This document shows positions 35,001 through 44,510 of a DNA stretch of 64,000 nucleotides, one piece after another. A program made the translations under genes and the position numbers. The notes below the pieces were generated by a model. The model was not told the DNA's origin. It was given only the letters and a program-made list of their open reading frames with translations, and ran no database searches. Source of the stretch: Frigoribacterium endophyticum (GTDB lineage: Bacteria; Actinomycetota; Actinomycetes; Actinomycetales; Microbacteriaceae); contig NZ_JAAOYV010000001.1 in assembly GCF_011759585.1 (NCBI RefSeq), positions 496,001 through 560,000 on the forward strand. Reading direction: 5' to 3'. Position 1 is the first letter of the stretch; every line of letters begins with the position of its first letter.

Positions 35001-37107
35001 CTCGGTCTCCGAGCGGCTCGACGGCGTGCTCACTGCACCCGTGACCCGCACGCTGGTCGTGCAGGCCGCGACGCCCGTGACGGTGACGGCCCCCCTCGAC
35101 GGCAGCAGCACGACCGTCGCGACGGCCGACTCCACCGCCGACCTGACCGCCGGAGGCGCGGCGCAGCCGGGTGCACCGGTGCGCGTCTCGCTCGACGGCG
35201 GCGACCCCGTCACCGTGACGACCGGGGCGGACGGCCGGTGGGCCCTCGCGCTCCCGGGACTCGCGGTCGGGCCCCACGAGCTGTCGGTCGTCCAGACCGT
35301 CGGCGGGGTCGACTCGCAGCCGGTGACCTCGCAGTTCGAGGTCGTGGTCGCGGCGGCCGTGGTCATCACGTCGCCGACCACCGACGAGCGCTTCGTCGTC
35401 GACGGGGCCGGCACGGCCGCGGTGGTCGTGCGCGGCCAGGCCGAGCCGGGCGCGCCCGTGTCGGTCTCGCTCGACGGCGACGACCCGGTGACGGTCACCG
35501 CCGACGCCCGCGGCGCGTGGCAGGTGAGCGTCGAGGTCCGCCCCGGCGTGCACCTCGCCTCGGCCAGCCAGGTCGTCGCGGGCGGGGCCACGGCCCCGGT
35601 CGAGGTCCGGTTCGTGGTCGACCCGGCGCCGACCGTGCCGGTCGCGCCCCTGGTCGTCACCTCGCCGGCCGCCGGCCAGCTCGTGGTCGACGCCGACGGC
35701 GACGGCACCGTCGACCTCACGGTCACGGGCACCGGCCAGCCGGGCGCGGTCGTGACCGTCGACCTCGGCGCCGGCGTCGGGGCGACCGGCCAGGTGGGGC
35801 CGGAGGGCGACTTCACCGTCGTCGTCCCGGGCGTCCCGGTCGGGTCGCAGGTGGTCACGGTCGAGCAGTCCGAGGGCGGCGTCGTCGTCGGCAGCGTCAC
35901 CGTGCCCGTCACGGTGGCGCCCGCCGCCACGGTCGCGCCGCTCCGGATCGTCTCGCCCGCCCAGGGCGACGTCGTGCCGGGAGGCACCGACGGCGTCGCG
36001 GACGTGCTCGTCCGGGGCACCGGGCAGCCCGGCGCGGCCCTCTCGCTGGTGCTCGACGGCGGCGACCCCGTCGCCCTCGAGGTCACGGCGGGCGGCACGT
36101 GGGAGCTGCCCCTCGCCGGGCTGGCCTCCGGCCAGCACGCCGTCGCGGTGACCCAGACCGTGGGAGGCGCGACCTCCGCCCCCGAGACCGTCTCGTTCTC
36201 GGTGGCCCCGGCCGCCGCGGTCGGCACCCTGACCATCACGGCCCCGGCCCCCGACGAGCTGATCCGCGACGCGGACGGCGACGGGCTCGAGGACGTCGTG
36301 GTCTCGGGCACGGGCCAGCCGGGCGCCGTGGTCGTCGTGGAGGTCGCCGGCCGCGACCAGAGCGTCGTGGTCGACGAGGCCGGTCGGTGGACGCTGCCCT
36401 TCCGGGCGGTGCCCGTCGGGGCGACCCGGGTGATCGCCACCCAGGTGGTCGACGGGGCGACGAGCGTCGTCTCGCAGGGCCTCGTCATCGCGGCGGTCGC
36501 GCCGGTCGTCATCGACGACCCGGCGGCGGGGGCGCAGCTCCCGGCCGGCGCCGCGGGCACCGCCCCGGTGACGGTGTCGGGCTCGGCCGAGCCGGGCGCG
36601 CTCGTCACGGTCGTCCTCGACGACGACCGGACGGCGACCGTGACGGCCGACCCGGCCACCGGAGCCTGGACCGTCGCGTTCGCGGACGTGCCGGTCGGCG
36701 ACCACGTGGTCGCGGCGGCGCAGACCGTCGACGGCGCCACGGGCGACCCCGTGACGACCGGCTTCAGCGTCGTCGCGGCGGACGAGCCGGCACAGCCGGG
36801 CACGCCGGGCACGCCGGGCCAGCCCGGTCAGCCCGGCACGCCGGGTCAGCCCGGGTTCCCGGGCCTGCCCGGGCAGCCGGGCACGCCGGGCACGCCGGGT
36901 CAGCCCGGCGCCCCGGGGCAGCCGGGCACGCCCGGCCAGCCCGGCGGCGCCTCGCCCGCGCCGACCGTGGCGGGGTCGTCCGGCCTCGCCTTCACCGGAC
37001 AGGACGCCCTCGGGTGGGCGTCCGCGGGTGCCGGCCTCCTCCTGCTCGGCCTGGGGCTGCTCACCGCAGCCCGGGTGCGCCGGGCCGTCCGGTCGAGGAG
37101 GGCGTAG
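26077..37107 (+). CDS. Giant cell-wall-anchored Ig-repeat surface protein (choice-of-anchor G type)
   Basis: The protein has 3,676 residues. ATG 26077 follows AGGAAGAGG and opens a signal peptide ending VPAQA (cleavage about residue 44). Residues about 45-535 form a Gly/Ala/Ser/Thr-rich domain like the N-terminus of choice-of-anchor G proteins. About 32 Ig-like repeats of roughly 95 residues follow (539-3568), each running from a short S/P-x-x-G start through GTAxPGAxVxVxLG and WSxxxxxVPVG to VTQTVGGxTSxP. Next come a collagen-like run of P-G-x triplets, the sorting motif LAFTG (3637-3641), a membrane span and an Arg-rich tail. LAxTG motifs are used by class E sortases. It is probably a fibrous adhesin or surface-layer filament. 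No sortase gene is in the window. Confidence 0.88.
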   Translation: MRRHVAERSTRERTLSKALGLRIAATAAIAAVVGALAVVPAQAATTDVSEAEASLLSGSGIVGLDSIVQLQGAYSATGAAGSGGVVNRGLSVEALNALQVGLGPVDLLGTNGILKLGVAGQYASTTPTGAYASAGAVGANGAIAVGSGAPGTGATLNLTPLLGRVPAASGVVSDVTLGLGALSSSITETRTAAGSDVSTAYQVAGARYTMTSPAVSALTGQLQASLRGVSTGISGATSGTGLAGATTGVVAPLTSALSTLGLGGVVSLDGTAVTATATVDLDSTVAAELAKPLTSGPVTITPSTGQVVIDVGALNNLGPNSELLTTQRVTAITNGIADILDVQLPTNLTAAVDRAVKATAVRVGLTTDVLLKTGILPPVRVAGLTATVDTTIGQLLAGTTPASAVSVTGTGALDTVLVRPLLRGVVVPVVTGTLLPAVGAVYSPLVTGAGLTATTTAITTVTSATLLTLSPLTAVLGQLAGVTINAQDAPGFRDPRGTDAGSRSVHAVRLTVLPALAGGLRVDLATSTARAAAFVGLTVQTPAPGQQFVVAATPGATRTVTLTGTGEPGATVRVSVPASAAGASALTGTATVAGDGTWSVPVAAVPAGQYQATVTQTVGGTVTGTQTRAFVVVAQQPLVVTSPTAGRVYTVLDGASTTPVVVAGTGTPGAAVAIDLGGGRTATATVGPDGSWTTTVDGVPVGSYTASVTQSLGGDTSAVVTRAFSVQAGTALALTAPTPGSVLRVPGADSTRDVTVSGTGQPGATVTVALPGDRTQTATVAAGGTWSTVFTALPVGQYPVSATQTVGGATSAPLTTDVTIEAAEGVAITSPDDGAVITLADAGSVTPVTVTGTAEPGAPVRVDLGDGHLATTTADADGDWTVTIQSVPVGPQRTVSVTQTVAGVVSSPVTRALTVTAGAPLVVDAPTPGQAYRVPAAGSVTTVPVSGTAAVGATVSLSLGTGLPTQTVVAVDGSWATTFEDVPVGGRTLTATQSIGGTTSPAQTRPISVVAGAPLLIDSPTPGTVVAVAEAGDVADVVVTGRADPGAAVQVGLGALLASTVADPTTGAWTATITGVPEGTYTLGATQVVGGVTSPRVTQPLTVEVGEPIEITGPADQTVYYVPGATGTATVPVTGTAEPGAAVLVDLGGGRTAQVTATAVGTWSVDVAGVPIGSYEVAATQTVNGSTSSATTRVIVVEQGGFVVITAPATGSRLTVADAAGRTSVVARGTGVAGVPVTVTVSGGVVGPVTRDGALWEATVTGLAVGTHTVEARQVQGGQTLSAAPTTFQVVAAEPLVVVSPADGDDPVRIVGPGTASVPVTGTAAPGAVVALTVTDADGDPVGDAPAPVTADGAGAWSAVLTGLPVGSVTVRATQTVGGSTSTTPETVVVRIERAGDLVIDTPLGDPDYVVLDAAGVSDVLVQGRAAAGATVEVSLDGALVGRTVADGAGAWSQLMQAVPVGDHEVTATQLLGGTSQGAGPATFSVVASPLAVTTPDVVTLADELATTDVTVRGTAAPGASVAVSLDGVTVTVTATGGAWSADFDDVPVGTHQISAVQSLGGRTSLPQTAQLTVQAGAPVTVDAPVAGTVVEAFGSQLPTTVTVTGRAEPGAMVDVALGGVVRQVVADGGTWSTTFPVGAGSATVTAVQTVGGTTSAVPATTTFQVVALPDLDVVEPGGDPIVVVDDDATASVPVSGTAAPGATVTVVLDETVTATVQADPESGDWSTVLEGVRTGVHEVVVTQSLRDLVSAPETVAFTVEAGAPLVVVDPQRDATVTVPDAAARATVTVTGTAQPGARVRVDLGDDRVVSTDADDATGAWSVDVAGVPVGVHVVSVTQTVGGTTSAADERTLTVAAAPPVTIATPQAGVPVVLAEAGSVTDVTLSGTSAPGVDVVVQLGDLPARTVTATGTPGGPGTGTWTLLVEDVTVGDREISVVQVVGGATSTPVTQLLQIVAGAPVVVAEPTGADDVVVIDADATASVVVSGTAQPQAVVTVTLAGTTVPTRADGEGRWSVTVPGVPVGDQVVSVVQTVGGTTSTPVTVDLTVRAAGDLVVQRPAGELVATLVDPAGVVDVPVSGTAERLATVRVSLGGDRVVEVQADDQGAWSTVVPGVPAGRYELVVTQTVGGATSAPETRPVLVAVADALVLDEPVDGTVVPLIAAGDTTDVTVSGSADPGATVTVDLGTAGTRTVVADDVDGSWTTTFPGVGVGEYAATVTQTVDGRVSAALTADVSVVVAAPVVVTVPDVDASYTVPTAGGTADVVVVGTAQPGASVEVVVVDDDGTSHTGTGTVGVDGGFTVTVPGVPVGEHTASVVQTVPAGSSDPATRDFSVVVADGVVLTAPEAGTPFVVIDAAATTDVVVTGTAEGDAEVTVTVGGLPPVVVTADAEGAWTATVPDVPVGTTTISVVQRFGGVVTTPVTQPLVVAAAAPVVVAAPAPAEQVAVLTAADLADVTVSGTAQPGTVVRVDLGDGRVLTADLGQSTTWSVRFADLRVGAYRASVTQSLDGAVSAPVTRDFSVVPAAALLVESPADGEVVTVPTADGTADVTVSGRAQAGATVRVDLGDGLVRTVRASGDGTWSAVIAGVPAGDRTVSVTQTVGDRTSAPDRRLLRVVALAPVVVSAPAAGAVVTTADPSGTADVVVSGTAAPGATVTVDLGDGLVEVVTADPTTGAWIVTVADVPVGDRTVTVSQVRDGVTNAPVAQPLTVALAAPVSVDQPADGDTVVVLAPGDSAPVTVRGEAQPGATVTVDLGDGRAVVLPVGADGSWTTGPVDLPVGGTTVTVTQTIDGSTSAPVVVDLTVAVAAPVVITTPPAGTVVTVPTAGATTTVVVAGSAQPSASVTVDLGDGLVGTGTVGVDGSFSVPVAGVPVGDRVVSVTQTVPAGTTPPVEQPLTVVVAAAVVVETPRADRPVVVVDDAATTDVLVSGTAEPGASVVVGLDGDRSQTVSADSTTGRWATTFLAVGVGTHVFSVSERLDGVLTAPVTRTLVVQAATPVTVTAPLDGSSTTVATADSTADLTAGGAAQPGAPVRVSLDGGDPVTVTTGADGRWALALPGLAVGPHELSVVQTVGGVDSQPVTSQFEVVVAAAVVITSPTTDERFVVDGAGTAAVVVRGQAEPGAPVSVSLDGDDPVTVTADARGAWQVSVEVRPGVHLASASQVVAGGATAPVEVRFVVDPAPTVPVAPLVVTSPAAGQLVVDADGDGTVDLTVTGTGQPGAVVTVDLGAGVGATGQVGPEGDFTVVVPGVPVGSQVVTVEQSEGGVVVGSVTVPVTVAPAATVAPLRIVSPAQGDVVPGGTDGVADVLVRGTGQPGAALSLVLDGGDPVALEVTAGGTWELPLAGLASGQHAVAVTQTVGGATSAPETVSFSVAPAAAVGTLTITAPAPDELIRDADGDGLEDVVVSGTGQPGAVVVVEVAGRDQSVVVDEAGRWTLPFRAVPVGATRVIATQVVDGATSVVSQGLVIAAVAPVVIDDPAAGAQLPAGAAGTAPVTVSGSAEPGALVTVVLDDDRTATVTADPATGAWTVAFADVPVGDHVVAAAQTVDGATGDPVTTGFSVVAADEPAQPGTPGTPGQPGQPGTPGQPGFPGLPGQPGTPGTPGQPGAPGQPGTPGQPGGASPAPTVAGSSGLAFTGQDALGWASAGAGLLLLGLGLLTAARVRRAVRSRRA
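27691..36780 (+). repeat. Array of about 32 Ig-like coding repeats (period about 285 bases)
   Basis: The repeat starts were counted by eye from the recurring opening motif (for example VTSPTAGRVY, LTAPTPGSVL, ITSPDDGAVI, and lastly IDDPAAGAQL). At DNA level blocks such as CAGACGGTCGGCGGCACG recur almost unchanged. Repeats diverge more in their central strands. Such an array is prone to unequal recombination and misassembly, so the copy number should be treated as provisional. Confidence 0.8.
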
Positions 37108-37113
37108 CACCCC

Positions 37114-37186
37114 GCGTGCCCCGTCCCGTTCGGGTCGGGACGGGGCACGCCCCGACGGCCCCCGTGCAGCCCGCACGGGGGCCGTC
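37114..37186 (+). terminator. Two tandem terminator hairpins after the surface protein gene
   Basis: The first has perfect 15-base arms (37114-37128 and 37136-37150) with a 7-base loop. The second has perfect 14-base arms (37154-37167 and 37173-37186) with a 5-base loop. They start 6 bases after the stop codon and separate the giant gene from dnaX. Confidence 0.85.
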
Positions 37187-37239
37187 GCCGTGCCCGGCGG
37201 GCGGTCGCCCGGCCGGGTCGCCCTGTCGGTGGCGGCGGC

Positions 37240-37245
37240 TACTCT
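37240..37245 (+). promoter_or_regulatory. -10 TACTCT of a leaderless start (dnaX)
   Basis: TACTCT is followed by exactly six bases and then GTG 37252. Confidence 0.55.
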
Positions 37246-37251
37246 TGGGGG

Positions 37252-39666
37252 GTGGTCACCGCCCTGTATCGCCGTTACCGGCCAGAGAACTTCGCCGAGC
37301 TGATCGGGCAGTCGCAGGTGACGGACCCGCTCCGCACGGCGCTCCGCACCGACCGCGTCAACCACGCGTACCTGTTCAGCGGCCCGCGCGGCTGCGGCAA
37401 GACGACGTCCGCCCGCATCCTCGCCCGTTGCCTGAACTGCGCCGAGGGCCCCACCGACACCCCGTGCGGCGTCTGCCCGTCCTGCGTCGAGCTCGCGCGC
37501 GACGGCGGCGGATCGCTCGACGTGATCGAGATCGACGCGGCGAGCCACAACGGCGTCGACGACGCCCGCGACATCCGTGACCGCGCCGTCTTCGCGCCGG
37601 CCCGCGACCGCTTCAAGATCTTCATCCTCGACGAGGCGCACATGGTGACCCCGCAGGGGTTCAACGCGCTGCTCAAGGTCGTCGAGGAGCCGCCGGAGCA
37701 CGTCAAGTTCATCTTCGCGACGACGGAGCCCGACAAGGTCATCGGCACGATCCGCTCGCGCACGCACCATTACCCCTTCCGCCTCGTGCCCCCGGCGCAG
37801 ATGCTCGAGTACGTCCAGGAGCTCAGCGCGAGCGAGCAGGTCGCCGCCGCCCCCGGCGTGCTGCCCCTCGTGGTCCGGGCCGGGGGAGGCTCGGTGCGCG
37901 ACACCCTGTCGCTGCTCGACCAGCTGATGGCGGGCAGCGACGACGGCGGCATCGACTACGAGCGCGCCGTGGCGCTGCTCGGCTACACCCACGCCTCCCT
38001 GCTCGACGACGTCGTCGAGGCCCTCGGCGCCCGTGACGGCGCGGCGGCCTTCGCCGCCGTCGACCGGGTCGTGCAGACCGGCCAGGACCCCCGTCGCTTC
38101 GTCGAGGACCTCCTCGAGCGCCTCCGCGACCTCATCGTGGTCGGCGCGACCGTCGAGGGGGCCGCCGCCGTGCTGCGCGGAGTCACGCCGGAGGAGCTCG
38201 ACCGGCTGACGGCCCAGTCGCACGCGTTCGGCGCCGCGGAGCTCTCGCGCTCGGCCGACGTGGTGAACCGCGCCCTCACCGACATGACCGGGGCGACCTC
38301 GCCCCGCCTGCACCTCGAGCTGATGATCGCGCGCGTGCTCGTGCCGGAGTCCGACGAGACCACCCGCGGCGCCCTCGCCCGGGTCGAGCGGCTGGAGCGC
38401 CGGGTCGGCGTCGACGGGGGAGCGGAGGCCCCGCGGGCCGCGGCGCCCGCGTCGTCGCAGCCCGCCGCCCGCGGCACGGCCTCGGCAGCGCCGCGAGCGT
38501 CGGCGCCCGGCCAGGTCGAGTCGGCGCCCGCCGCGTCGTCCTCAGCGTCGACGTCGTCGGCGTCGCCCGCCTCGGCGGCCGAGGCCTGGTCGTCGGTCGC
38601 TCCCGCGGCCGCACCCGCCGCGCGGGAGGGCGCCGGCGCCGCGGCGAGCGAGCCGGCGCCGCCGAGCGCTCCGCACTCCGCGGCCTGGGCCCAGGCCCCC
38701 GCCGTCGAGAACGCGGTGCCGCCGGAGCCCGAGCGCGCCTCGTCGCCGGTCGGGCCGGTCAGCCTCCAGCAGCTGCGCGACGCCTGGCCGGAGATCGTCG
38801 AGGTCGTCGAGAAGTCGAAGCGGACGGCGTGGATGGTCGTCGTCACGGCCACCGTGCAGGCCTTCGCCGACGACGTGCTCACGCTGACCTTCCCGAGCGC
38901 GCACGACGTCGAGAGCTTCAAGAAGCCCCAGGGCGCCGGCGACGGCGTCAGCGAGCACCTGCGACGCGCCATCCAGCACGTGCTCGGCGTCAAGGTGAAG
39001 TACATCGCCCGGGTCGAGGGCCCGACCGACGCCCCGGGCGCCCCCACGGGTGCGTCGGCGACGCCCGTGGCGTCCGCGCCCGTCGACGCGCCGACCGCCG
39101 CCGCTCCTGCTGCCGCTCCGACCGCTGCCGCTCCGGTCGAACCTCCGGCTCGCCGCGAGGCGCCCGTCGGCGCGCCCGCGCCGACCCGCTCCGCGGAGCC
39201 CGTCGAGGCGCCCGCCACCCCGGCACCGACGGCTCCGACGGCCGCGGCGGCGCCGCCCCGCCGCCCTGCCGCGGCTCCGACGCGGGCGACGTCGTCCGAC
39301 CCGGTCACCGGCTGGGACGTCGCCCCGATCCCGCAGTCGGCTCCGCCGGAGCCCGACGAGCCCGAGCACATCACCGAGGAGCCCCCGGGAGGCGTGCCCA
39401 CCGTCGACGCCGCGCCCCCGCCCGTCGAGGCCGCCGCCCCGCGCACGGCGCCGGCCGCCTCGGGCACCGGGCCGGCCCCCGAGGGCCGACCCGCGACTCC
39501 CGCCGGTCCGCCCGCGGCCGCCCGCCGCGCCGCCGCCGGCGACCCGCGCCGCGGCATCCCGAACGGCTCGCGCTACGGCGAGGCCGTCGTCCGCGAGATC
39601 CTCGGGGCCCAGTTCATCGAAGAAGAGACGGTCGCCCCCCGCGTCACGCCTCAGAGAAGCGAGTAG
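37252..39666 (+). CDS. dnaX: DNA polymerase III subunits gamma and tau
   Basis: The protein has 804 residues. The AAA+ clamp-loader ATPase begins ALYRRYRPENFAELIGQ. It has Walker A GPRGCGKT (44-51), a zinc-binding cysteine cluster (C60, C63, C72, C75, C78), Walker B with DEAH (FILDEAHMV) and sensor 1 (FATTEPDKV). The core runs to about 370 and is followed by Ala/Pro/Ser-rich linkers and a tau-type C-terminal domain around 500-590 (LQQLRDAWPEIVEVVEKSKRT). It loads the sliding clamp and couples polymerases. recR starts 3 bases after the stop, the usual dnaX-recR pairing. Confidence 0.95.
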   Translation: MVTALYRRYRPENFAELIGQSQVTDPLRTALRTDRVNHAYLFSGPRGCGKTTSARILARCLNCAEGPTDTPCGVCPSCVELARDGGGSLDVIEIDAASHNGVDDARDIRDRAVFAPARDRFKIFILDEAHMVTPQGFNALLKVVEEPPEHVKFIFATTEPDKVIGTIRSRTHHYPFRLVPPAQMLEYVQELSASEQVAAAPGVLPLVVRAGGGSVRDTLSLLDQLMAGSDDGGIDYERAVALLGYTHASLLDDVVEALGARDGAAAFAAVDRVVQTGQDPRRFVEDLLERLRDLIVVGATVEGAAAVLRGVTPEELDRLTAQSHAFGAAELSRSADVVNRALTDMTGATSPRLHLELMIARVLVPESDETTRGALARVERLERRVGVDGGAEAPRAAAPASSQPAARGTASAAPRASAPGQVESAPAASSSASTSSASPASAAEAWSSVAPAAAPAAREGAGAAASEPAPPSAPHSAAWAQAPAVENAVPPEPERASSPVGPVSLQQLRDAWPEIVEVVEKSKRTAWMVVVTATVQAFADDVLTLTFPSAHDVESFKKPQGAGDGVSEHLRRAIQHVLGVKVKYIARVEGPTDAPGAPTGASATPVASAPVDAPTAAAPAAAPTAAAPVEPPARREAPVGAPAPTRSAEPVEAPATPAPTAPTAAAAPPRRPAAAPTRATSSDPVTGWDVAPIPQSAPPEPDEPEHITEEPPGGVPTVDAAPPPVEAAAPRTAPAASGTGPAPEGRPATPAGPPAAARRAAAGDPRRGIPNGSRYGEAVVREILGAQFIEEETVAPRVTPQRSE

Positions 39667-39669
39667 CCC

Positions 39670-40269
39670 GTGTACGAGGGAATCGTCCAGGAGCTGATCG
39701 ACGAGTTCGGCCGCCTCCCGGGCATCGGGCCGAAGTCGGCCCAGCGCATCGCCTTCCACATCCTGCAGAGCGAGTCGTTCGACACGACGCGGCTCTCCGA
39801 GCTGCTGGTGGACGTCAAGACGAAGGTGCGGTTCTGCGAGGTCTGCGGCAACGTGACCGAGCAGGAGACCTGCGTGATCTGCCGCGATCCGCGTCGGTCG
39901 CCCGCGACGATCTGCGTCGTCGAGGAGGCGAAGGACGTCCAGGCGATCGAGCGCACCCGGGAGTTCCGCGGGCTGTACCACGTGCTCGGCGGGGCGATCA
40001 GCCCCATCGACGGCGTCGGGCCCGACGACCTGCGCATCCGGCAGCTCGTACAGCGCCTCGCCGACGACACCGTCCAGGAGGTCATCATCGCGACCGACCC
40101 GAACCTCGAGGGCGAGGCCACCGCGACGTACCTCTCGCGGATGCTCGCCCCGTTCGGGCTCCGCGTCACCCGGCTCGCCTCGGGCCTGCCCGTGGGCGGC
40201 GACCTCGAGTACGCCGACGAGGTCACCCTCGGCCGTGCCTTCGAGGGGCGCCGGGTCGTCGGCGAGTAG
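39670..40269 (+). CDS. recR: Recombination protein RecR
   Basis: The protein has 199 residues. A helix-hairpin-helix ([18 protein letters not shown], 15-32) is followed by a C4 zinc finger ([17 protein letters not shown]) and a Toprim domain ([36 protein letters not shown]). The C-terminal segment contains [26 protein letters not shown], as in RecR. It works with RecF and RecO to load RecA at gaps. GTG 39670 lies 3 bases after the dnaX stop. Confidence 0.95.
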   Translation: MYEGIVQELIDEFGRLPGIGPKSAQRIAFHILQSESFDTTRLSELLVDVKTKVRFCEVCGNVTEQETCVICRDPRRSPATICVVEEAKDVQAIERTREFRGLYHVLGGAISPIDGVGPDDLRIRQLVQRLADDTVQEVIIATDPNLEGEATATYLSRMLAPFGLRVTRLASGLPVGGDLEYADEVTLGRAFEGRRVVGE

Positions 40270-40280
40270 CCGGCGGCCGA

Positions 40281-40309
40281 CCGCGCCCGGCGATCAGAGC
40301 CGGGCGCGG
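40281..40309. terminator. Bidirectional terminator between recR and the DUF1206 gene
   Basis: The perfect 11-base arms CCGCGCCCGGC (40281-40291) and GCCGGGCGCGG (40299-40309) have a 7-base loop. The loop contains the stop codon of the convergent DUF1206 gene. Confidence 0.7.
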
Positions 40310-41100
40310 CGGGCCCGGACGAAGCTGTAGAGGCCGAACGCCACGAGCCCGATCGCGACGGCCGTGAGCACGACCGTGCCGAACGGCAGCTCGGCCAGCG
40401 ACCGCAGGGCCCCGTCGAGCCCGCTGGCCTCCTCGGGGTCGGAGGTGATCGCCGCCACGGCGAAGAGCACGCCGACGACCGCCAGGGCGACGCCCTTCGC
40501 GACGTAGCCGGCCACGCCGAGCCCGACGGTCGCCCGCCCGGCGCTGCCCGACGGCACGACGAGGTCCTGGCGGAACTTCTGCCTGACCCCCTTGACCACG
40601 AAGTAGACGCCGACGGCGACGATCGCCAGGGCCAGCACGACGAGGAGCACGACGCCGCCGGGCGTCGCGATCAGCCGCGCGCTCAGCGACTCGGTCTGGT
40701 CGGAGCTGTCGGAGGAGCCTCCCCGGGCGAAGGTGAACGCGGTGGCGCCGACGGCCAGGTAGGCGACGCCCTTGCCGCCCTCCTTGGCCCGCGCGCCCCA
40801 CGCCTCCCCGTCCGTCCCGCGCACCAGCGCGGCCTCGAGCAGCTGGAACAGGCCGAGGGCCCAGAGGCCGACGACGATGACCCAGAGCACGACGGCCCCG
40901 GCGGGCTGCGCGGCGAGCTGGCCGAGGGCGCCGCCCTGGTCGGCCTCGCCCCCGCCGCCGAAGGCGATGCCCACGGCGATGCCGCCGATGAGCACGTGCA
41001 GGACGCCGTTCATGGCGAAGCCCACGCGGGCGAGGGTCTGGAGGGCGCGGCTGTCCTGGACCCGCGAGGCGGCTCCGCGGGCGTCGTCGGTGTCGGGCAT
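40294..41100 (-). CDS. DUF1206 family membrane protein
   Basis: The protein has 268 residues with six hydrophobic spans arranged as three repeated two-helix units ([57 protein letters not shown]). The repeated G-x-x-A/V-K/R-G motif is the signature of DUF1206. Function is unknown. It has a close -10 and no Shine-Dalgarno, so it is predicted leaderless. It is convergent with recR and divergent from lysC. Confidence 0.87.
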   Translation of the reverse strand: MPDTDDARGAASRVQDSRALQTLARVGFAMNGVLHVLIGGIAVGIAFGGGGEADQGGALGQLAAQPAGAVVLWVIVVGLWALGLFQLLEAALVRGTDGEAWGARAKEGGKGVAYLAVGATAFTFARGGSSDSSDQTESLSARLIATPGGVVLLVVLALAIVAVGVYFVVKGVRQKFRQDLVVPSGSAGRATVGLGVAGYVAKGVALAVVGVLFAVAAITSDPEEASGLDGALRSLAELPFGTVVLTAVAIGLVAFGLYSFVRARRARL

Positions 41101-41106
41101 GCCCCC

Positions 41107-41112
41107 ACCGTA
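41107..41112 (-). promoter_or_regulatory. -10 TACGGT of a leaderless start (DUF1206 gene)
   Basis: On the minus strand TACGGT is followed by exactly six bases and then ATG 41100. Confidence 0.55.
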
Positions 41113-41163
41113 CGGGGAGCGCGGCGTCGCGGGCCGCGCGACGTCACACGGCGCCCGCGCCGT

Positions 41164-41169
41164 TAGGAT
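41164..41169 (+). promoter_or_regulatory. -10 TAGGAT of the lysC-asd operon
   Basis: TAGGAT would give a leader of about 58 bases ending in TGGAG before GTG 41235, so this unit, unlike many others here, has a normal ribosome-binding site. Confidence 0.5.
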
Positions 41170-41234
41170 CGGACCACGCCCGCGCGGGCCCCGCCCGCCG
41201 CGAGCGGCCCCTCGTACCCGTCCCTGGAGTCCCC

Positions 41235-43644
<2,410 letters not shown>

Positions 43645-43654
43645 GCCCGGCAGG

Positions 43655-43700
43655 GGAGCGCGGGAGGCGCGGGGCACCGAACCCGCGCCTCCTGCGCTCC
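43655..43700 (+). terminator. Terminator of lysC-asd
   Basis: Two 19-base arms (43655-43673 and 43682-43700) pair with one G-T wobble around an 8-base loop. Confidence 0.8.
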
Positions 43701-43711
43701 GAACAGCGAGA

Positions 43712-44395
43712 GTGACCCGTCTCGCCCGCTCCCTCGTCGCCGTCGCGGCGTCCCTCCTCGTCCTCACCGGCTGCGCGCCCGACTCCGCAGCGCCGTCGGC
43801 CGGCGACGGCCGGGCCGGCGTCCCCGACGGAGACGGGCCGGTCGTCTCCTTCTACGGCGACTCGTACACCCTGGGCACCGGCGCGAGCGACCCGTCGAAG
43901 CGGTGGTCGACCGTCGTCAGCGCCGAGCGCGGCTGGCGGGAGCACAACGAGAGCGTGAACGGCCTCGGCTTCGTGAACAACCGGACGTCGTTCGAGGGCG
44001 GCGACCTGCCCGGCCAGGTGATCGCGGCCGACCCCGACATCGTGATCGTCACCATGGGGCTCAACGACGCCTTCTCGTACGACCGCAGCGCCGACGAGAT
44101 CCACGAGCAGATCGGCGTCGACCTGCACCGCCTCGACGACGCCCTGCCCGAGGCGCGCTTCGTCGTCGTCGAGCCGTTCTGGTACACCGACGAGCGGCCC
44201 GAGAGCGTCGACGTCATCGCCGGCTGGGTGCGGGAGGCGGCCGACGAGATCGACGCCGACCAGGTGCCGGGGGCCTCGCGCTGGCTGACCGGCCACCCGG
44301 AGTGGACGGCAGCCGACGGGCTGCACCCGAACGACGACGGCTACGCCGAGCTGGCACGGCGCATGGACGAGGCGCTGACCGGGCTCGGGCTCTGA
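43712..44395 (+). CDS. SGNH/GDSL hydrolase lipoprotein
   Basis: The protein has 227 residues. The signal peptide ends in the lipobox VLTGC (C21). The SGNH blocks are visible: block I FYGDSYTLG with nucleophile S51, block III TMGLNDAF with the oxyanion Asn, and block V DGLHPND with the catalytic Asp and His. It is predicted to be an esterase or lipase-like enzyme anchored outside the membrane; it might deacylate wall or surface carbohydrates (inference). GTG 43712 has only a weak GAGA ahead. Confidence 0.83.
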   Translation: MTRLARSLVAVAASLLVLTGCAPDSAAPSAGDGRAGVPDGDGPVVSFYGDSYTLGTGASDPSKRWSTVVSAERGWREHNESVNGLGFVNNRTSFEGGDLPGQVIAADPDIVIVTMGLNDAFSYDRSADEIHEQIGVDLHRLDDALPEARFVVVEPFWYTDERPESVDVIAGWVREAADEIDADQVPGASRWLTGHPEWTAADGLHPNDDGYAELARRMDEALTGLGL

Positions 44396-44498
44396 CCGGG
44401 CTCGGGCACCGACCGGCGGGGTCGTCGGCGGTCGTTCGACGTCGAGAGGCCTGCGCCGGCTCCCCGGGGCCGCTCGCCCCGCCGTGCGCGCGTCGGCC

Positions 44499-44504
44499 TA
44501 GACT
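44499..44504 (+). promoter_or_regulatory. -10 TAGACT of a leaderless start (mqo)
   Basis: TAGACT is followed by exactly six bases (GACGCC) and then GTG 44511. Confidence 0.6.
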
Positions 44505-44510
44505 GACGCC

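Noticed and set aside
27691-36780. CRISPR-like or satellite array
   Set aside because: The repeats are about 285 bases, in frame, and encode Ig-like domains; there are no short repeats with unique spacers and no cas genes.
26050-38313. Minus-strand open frame of about 4,087 codons opposite the adhesin and dnaX
   Set aside because: It mirrors the third-position GC bias of the plus-strand genes, is rich in Arg/Gly/Asp/His low-complexity sequence and has no domain or promoter support.
37252-39666. Programmed frameshift producing a short gamma form of DnaX
   Set aside because: No A-rich slippery heptamer followed by a hairpin was visible near the end of the ATPase core.
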